Of a stretch of 64,000 bases of DNA, positions 59,736-64,000 are shown piece after piece. The notes under the pieces were generated by a model. The model did not search any database and was not told the DNA's origin. It was given only the letters and a program-made list of their open reading frames with translations. Position 1 is the stretch's first letter. Each line of letters starts with the position of its first letter. The translations under genes were made by a program, and so were the position numbers. Source of the stretch: Oenanthe sinensis (taxonomy: Eukaryota; Streptophyta; Magnoliopsida; Apiales; Apiaceae); the NCBI GenBank assembly GCA_028671895.1, contig CM053800.1, positions 20,357,886 through 20,421,885 of the forward strand, in the 5' to 3' direction.

Positions 59736-60321
59736 TCTTTTAAATGTCTGACAAGTTATTTATTTCTTTTAGTTTTAGAATGTAGCCATTGATTCTGTTA
59801 ATCTGTTGATTTCTCAATAATCAATTGATAGACGGTTATTTATCAATGGATATTTTAGTCTATCAATTGATAAATATATCAATTGATGATATATTTATTC
59901 ATCGATGGATAGTACTAACAATCAATGGATAAGTTAATTATCAATCGATGACATGAAAGCTTTAGGGTCCATGTCATCAATCGACATGTACAAAATCTAG
60001 CCGTTGATTGCTTATTTTATCAATTGATAAATATATACAACCCTGTATGTATAACAGTTGATTGCCAAAATAAGTAATTCATTCATTTATCTTTTTAACT
60101 CAACGGTCGATTAAGTTCTATTTTGGGTAAGAAATCTATTGGGAAGTCAGTAAATATAAATAATGAGATTAAAATTCATTTTAATTCTTACTTGCAATTT
60201 TACGAACTCATTCTCTTTCTCTCTTTCTCTACGAACTCAATCTCTAATTTCTTTGTTCTCAAACTCCCACATCTACTCAATCTCTATCAAGTGTGTATAA
60301 TCATCAAGTAGCATCAGGAAA
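59736..60321 (+). other. E3 spacer between pol and accessory ORF
   Basis: No gene. The first half carries ATCAATTGAT/ATCAATGGAT words. The second half (60180-60300) is pyrimidine-rich (CTCATTCTCTTTCTCTC, CTCAAACTCCCACATC) and looks like the 5' untranslated leader of an ordinary plant mRNA. Confidence 0.6.
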
Positions 60322-63075
60322 ATGGCATCTTCATCTGCTTATTCATCTAAGAAAGTTTCTCAATGTGAATACATCTATGAACTCAACAATTTTGTGGCTT
60401 GTACAATTCTAGAAGAGGCTTGCAAGGTGAGGAATGCTCTAAAAAATGCATCAAAGACAGTCTACAAATTGGTGGAAGAGTTTTGGGCAAGTGCAGAAGT
60501 GCCCAAGGACAACTCTACAATTACATTTACTTGTAAAGGAGATAATTATACTTTAAATACAATATCTATCGATGAATGTCTGAATATATCTGCTAATAAT
60601 ACTGATAAAGCACTAATATATGAGGAAATAAGAAAAATGCTAAAATCTGTTAATTATGATGAACCAGAAATAGGCCTAGGTCATGTTGTTAGAATTTTTT
60701 TTAGAAAGGAATAGTCATATTTCTTTGATTCTGTCATAAAATGCTTTAGTGGTAAAATTAGTAATTTTGATTCAATAACCACCAATATGCAGGAAATAGC
60801 CTATAGTATTATGTGTGATAAATATTTGAATTTATCTTCTACAATCATGAATTAAATTGCAGCAAAACTGGGTAGTAAGACTAATAGGTCTAATCATATT
60901 TATTATGCTAGATTTATTATGTTGTTTATTAACTATTTTGTTAAGGAAATTGAGATTACAAGGGAGACAGAGACACTGGACTGCTGGGTCCAAAACAAAA
61001 GGGTCTTCAAAGACTTGGTAAGGATCAATCTTCATAGTGATGTGGAATGGATCTATCCACCTTTTGTTCAGGTATTTATTTCTAACTTAACTACCTCTCA
61101 ACCTCAATCTTCTTTACCTTCTATGGCTATGGAGGGTGTTAGTAATGACCTCAACCCTCCTACCCAAGCCACACAACCAATTTCCAAATCCAAATCTAAA
61201 AAATGAACCTCAACAGGTTCCCAAAAACATGTTGTTGAAAAATTGAAGAAATGAAAAACACCTGGTATTGATAGTATAGTTGAAAATTATTCTGGTGAGG
61301 GAACTAAGGATAATCAAGGAACCCAGAAGAATAAGAAGAGTGAGGATGTGCAACCTAAACCAAGCCACTCCACAGTCTCTCAAAAGACTGTGGATGTTAA
61401 TAAGGACAATACCACATCTCTGTTGGCATTTTCTCAAAAAGGTGTCAATATTGAAAAGAGCCCATAACCAGGGGTACAGAACAAAGATGGGGACACTCAA
61501 GCCAAAACCCTTAAATCCAATGAAAGGAAGAAAAGGAAAGTAACTTTTGCACAGGGTGATGCATACACTGTAAAATCACAGGATACTGTGGTGGAGCCTT
61601 CAGTTTCTCAGATTGATGCATCTCAAATAAATATTGAGATGCAGTCACATTCTCTCTCAATTTTAATTCCCTATATTTCTCTTTCTCGACCTGAACAAAT
61701 TTCTTCAAAAAATGTTCTGATAGACAATCAGGAATTTTCAAATTCTCCTTCTTTGTTATTCAAGGAAAAGCCAACACTCTCTCCTGAATTTTCTTCAGGA
61801 GTGGAATAAAAAATGATAGAGGTCAATCTTCAAAGTCATCTAAGTCAACCAAAGATGACTTAGAAAAGAAAAAGAGAGATGCAAAGGGATTTGAAGATGA
61901 TCTAGAAGCTAAAAGAATATCTAGAAAAAAGGAAACTCAAGCAATGATTGAGAGGAAAAGGAAGAATATTGAAGATCTAAAGAAAAGTACTAAATTGGTG
62001 TCAAAGGCTGCACAAATAGGAAAATTGGATGAATTCATTGCTCAAAAAAAGGCTACCAATGAAAGTGCAAAAGAGGCTACCAAAGAAATCAATTCAAATA
62101 TAGAAGCTTTTCTACATATAGATGTTGAAGCCCTTGAAGAGAAGAAAAATGGTAAAACAATAATGATTGAAGAAGAAAAGAAAAAGAAAAGTGAACTAGT
62201 TGGCCAGAAGCTACTTCAAGGAGCTATCACTACAGAAATCTCAGATGCTGCAAGGAGAGAAAAGCATAATGAAGAGATTGCTAGATAGATGGAGATGCAA
62301 TGGCATATGGAAGAGAAATTGGCAGAACAACCATTGAGAAAAGGGAGGAAAATTTCAATGGCTAAGAAAAAGGCAAATTTAAGTCAAGAAATAGTGGTTC
62401 AGGAAAACCCTCAAGTCAATCAAGAAGAAATCAAGGATGAAGTGACAAGTGAAGGGTATAAAATGAAAGGAATTCTAGTGGTGAGTGAAAAAGGGCTGAT
62501 AGAAGTAAGTACTCACCCTGCAACCTCTAACCAAGAAGAGTCAATGAGGTTGGAGTATGAGAATGGTTCAAAAATCACTTACTAAATGAAGGTGATAATG
62601 AAGCAAAGCTCAATGTCCTAAAGTCGTTCTACCACTTCTCAACAAAAGGTACAAACTCAATGTTACAATTGCTCAGAAAATTCCACATCAAATTTCGAAG
62701 CTAAGGAGAGCAAAGGCTGAACCTGAACCTGATTCACCTCTTAAGCTATGTAAATCTCAAGTCAAGAAGGTGGTGTTGGAGCTAAAATATGTTATGATTT
62801 TTACAGATGTAGAGGGCAATACAAAGTTCTTTGATATCTGCAAATATCTTGACAAAATCACAGATGAAGAAATTCACTATCTAATGAGGCAACTTAGAGA
62901 AACTGATGAAGATGAAGCAATATTGAGGAGTTCCTCCATGAGACAACTAAAATAAAATGTTGAGAAGAAAAAGTAGAAGAAATGAGTGGAGAATGAAGAT
63001 CATGAAGAGTGGAAGACATTGGAGCAGCTTGCAAGAAGTAATCATCAACTAGTACTTCCAAACTCAAAGTGCTAA
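60322..63075 (+). pseudogene. E3 accessory ORF downstream of pol
   Basis: From ATG at 60322 about 918 codons can be followed with stops and two frame changes (about 61810-61940 and about 62590). N-terminal part: MASSSAYSSKKVSQCEYIYE, LVEEFWASAEVPKDNSTITF and YARFIMLFINYFVKEIEI, which resembles the accessory domain of the Athila-like element and of 16631-18007 in layout. Middle: Ser/Gln/Lys-rich linker. C-terminal part: Lys/Glu-rich coiled coil (LVSKAAQIGKLDEFIAQKKA) and a small conserved-looking end, VMIFTDVEGNTKFFDICKYL. No signal peptide or membrane segment is evident, so a classical envelope role is not supported. Function unknown. Confidence 0.7.
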
Positions 63076-63176
63076 GTAAATTTCTTGATTCTATTTGAAT
63101 GATTATAGTTAAGGATTTTTGTTATCATCAACTAGATTTATTCTTGTTCATGTCACAGACACAAATAGGGGGAGAT
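63076..63176 (+). other. E3 polypurine tract and preceding DNA
   Basis: ACAAATAGGGGGAGAT (63161-63176) directly precedes the LTR start TGTTAGGAATC. It is the normal plus-strand primer of this family. Confidence 0.88.
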
Positions 63177-64000
63177 TGTTAGGAATCTACATGTAACTTG
63201 ATGATAACTTTAATATTAGAATCATAGAAATTTTGATTGATGTTACTGATCAATTGATATGAAGATTATAAATATCGATTGATCAGGAAACCATTTATCA
63301 GTTGAAATGTTTATGTAAATCAACTGATAATATGGATTGTAGAATAGGTGTATTTAATCTATTTCAATTGATAAGGTGTAAGTCAATTGATATTATTCTC
63401 ATCAATTGATACTAGAGTCGATTGATATAGGTCATCAACTGATGTGTAACTTAGACTGTCAAATTATAATTATTTGAAGACAAGAAAATTATGCAAGTGA
63501 AGGATGATCAATTGATATGGAAGCATCAATGGATAAAAGATCAATTGATAAGAAGCCAAATCAAAGATTGAAGACCATCAACTGATATGAAGACCCATCG
63601 ATTGATAACCACTATCAATCGATAAGTCATCATTTATCAATCGATGGATATAAAGATCAATCGAAGAAGAATATCAGTTGATAGATAAAAGGAAGAATCA
63701 ATTGATATTCCTAACAACAAATTATCAATTGATTGAGACATCACAAGTTGACAAGTTGACAGACAAAAGCATACATATGGAAGACAGTCTATGATGACTG
63801 TGAAGACTCAAGTTAAAGCTATTTTTCCAAGCCTAAAGTACTTTTTCCCGAAATAGAAAAAGACAAAAGGAAAGATAGATCAGAAACAATCCTAGTTCAG
63901 ATTAATTATTTTATACTCTTTCTAGGTATTGTAAACACACATGTAGTATATAAACAAGTGTAGTAGCATTGTTAGAAATATTGAAGTTAGACAATATCCT
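63177..64000 (+). repeat. 3' LTR of E3, cut by the window end
   Basis: The first 824 bp of an LTR that in E2 is 1,115 bp. It starts TGTTAGGAATCTACATGTAAC. About nineteen ATCAATTGAT-like words lie at 63230-63740 and a TATATAAAC box at 63947-63955. Confidence 0.92.

Larger units (their letters stand above)
54740..64000 (+). mobile_element. E3: Ty1/copia element of the E2 family, 5'-truncated
   Basis: Plus orientation: gag from its middle (about 54755), protease-integrase, RT-RNase H (to 59735), spacer, accessory ORF (60322-63075), polypurine tract (63166-63176) and 3' LTR from 63177, running off the window. The first third of gag and the 5' LTR are absent; E4 lies at the break and may have inserted there. 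Protein similarity to E2 is high throughout the shared part. Confidence 0.92.

Noticed and set aside
60322..63075. Envelope protein in copia E3
   Set aside because: The position fits the so-called env-like ORF, but no signal peptide, transmembrane span or cleavage site is visible; described as an accessory ORF instead.

Overview
The window looks like plant nuclear DNA, almost certainly from a eudicot. It is AT-rich and is built almost entirely from nested LTR retrotransposons whose primer sites match the plant initiator-Met tRNA. The only recognisable host gene is a broken receptor-like kinase with a plant-style intron. The species cannot be named from the sequence alone, and no intact host gene was found.

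Layout. 1-1142: edge of a ~175-bp satellite array. 1143-9633: complete Ty1/copia element on the minus strand (E1, Sirevirus-like), with two 732-bp LTRs, a perfect TAACT target duplication, a long gag, pol and a 1.4-kb 3' non-coding region. 9634-12950: low-copy DNA holding the kinase pseudogene. 13130-13846: end of a CACTA-like DNA transposon enclosing a GC-rich 27-bp array. 13850-16600: no gene seen. 16631-18007: orphan retroelement accessory ORF (minus strand) with nonsense codons only. 18636-36060: nested complex in which two head-to-head LTR pieces of a copia family (N) are followed by a large, apparently non-coding LARD-like gypsy element (20497-30331), itself inserted into the integrase region of a decayed N copia element (N1, LTR at 34518-36060). 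36061-41397: 5' half of a second Sirevirus-like copia element (E2, minus strand), cut in pol by N1. 41398-42474: diverged N-type LTR. 42475-44925: LTR, primer site and leader of another N copy (N2, plus strand), joined directly and in frame to 44926-52087, an Athila-like Ty3/gypsy element (RT, RNase H, integrase, accessory ORF, 3' LTR). 52088-54739: gag and LTR of a fourth copia element (E4, minus strand). 54740-64000: 3' two-thirds of a copia element of the E2 family (E3, plus strand), with gag, pol, a ~0.9-kb-codon accessory ORF and most of the 3' LTR.

Together the sequences show repeated waves of insertion into earlier insertions. The most unusual features are: (i) related-looking third ORFs placed downstream of pol in copia and gypsy elements; (ii) each copia family carrying its own short sequence word repeated many times in the LTR and, in two families, through non-coding and loosely constrained coding parts; (iii) an in-frame copia-leader/gypsy-pol junction; and (iv) a GC-rich array of TGACGTGGC units in a CACTA-like element. 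No coding region seen here is free of interruptions except short segments.
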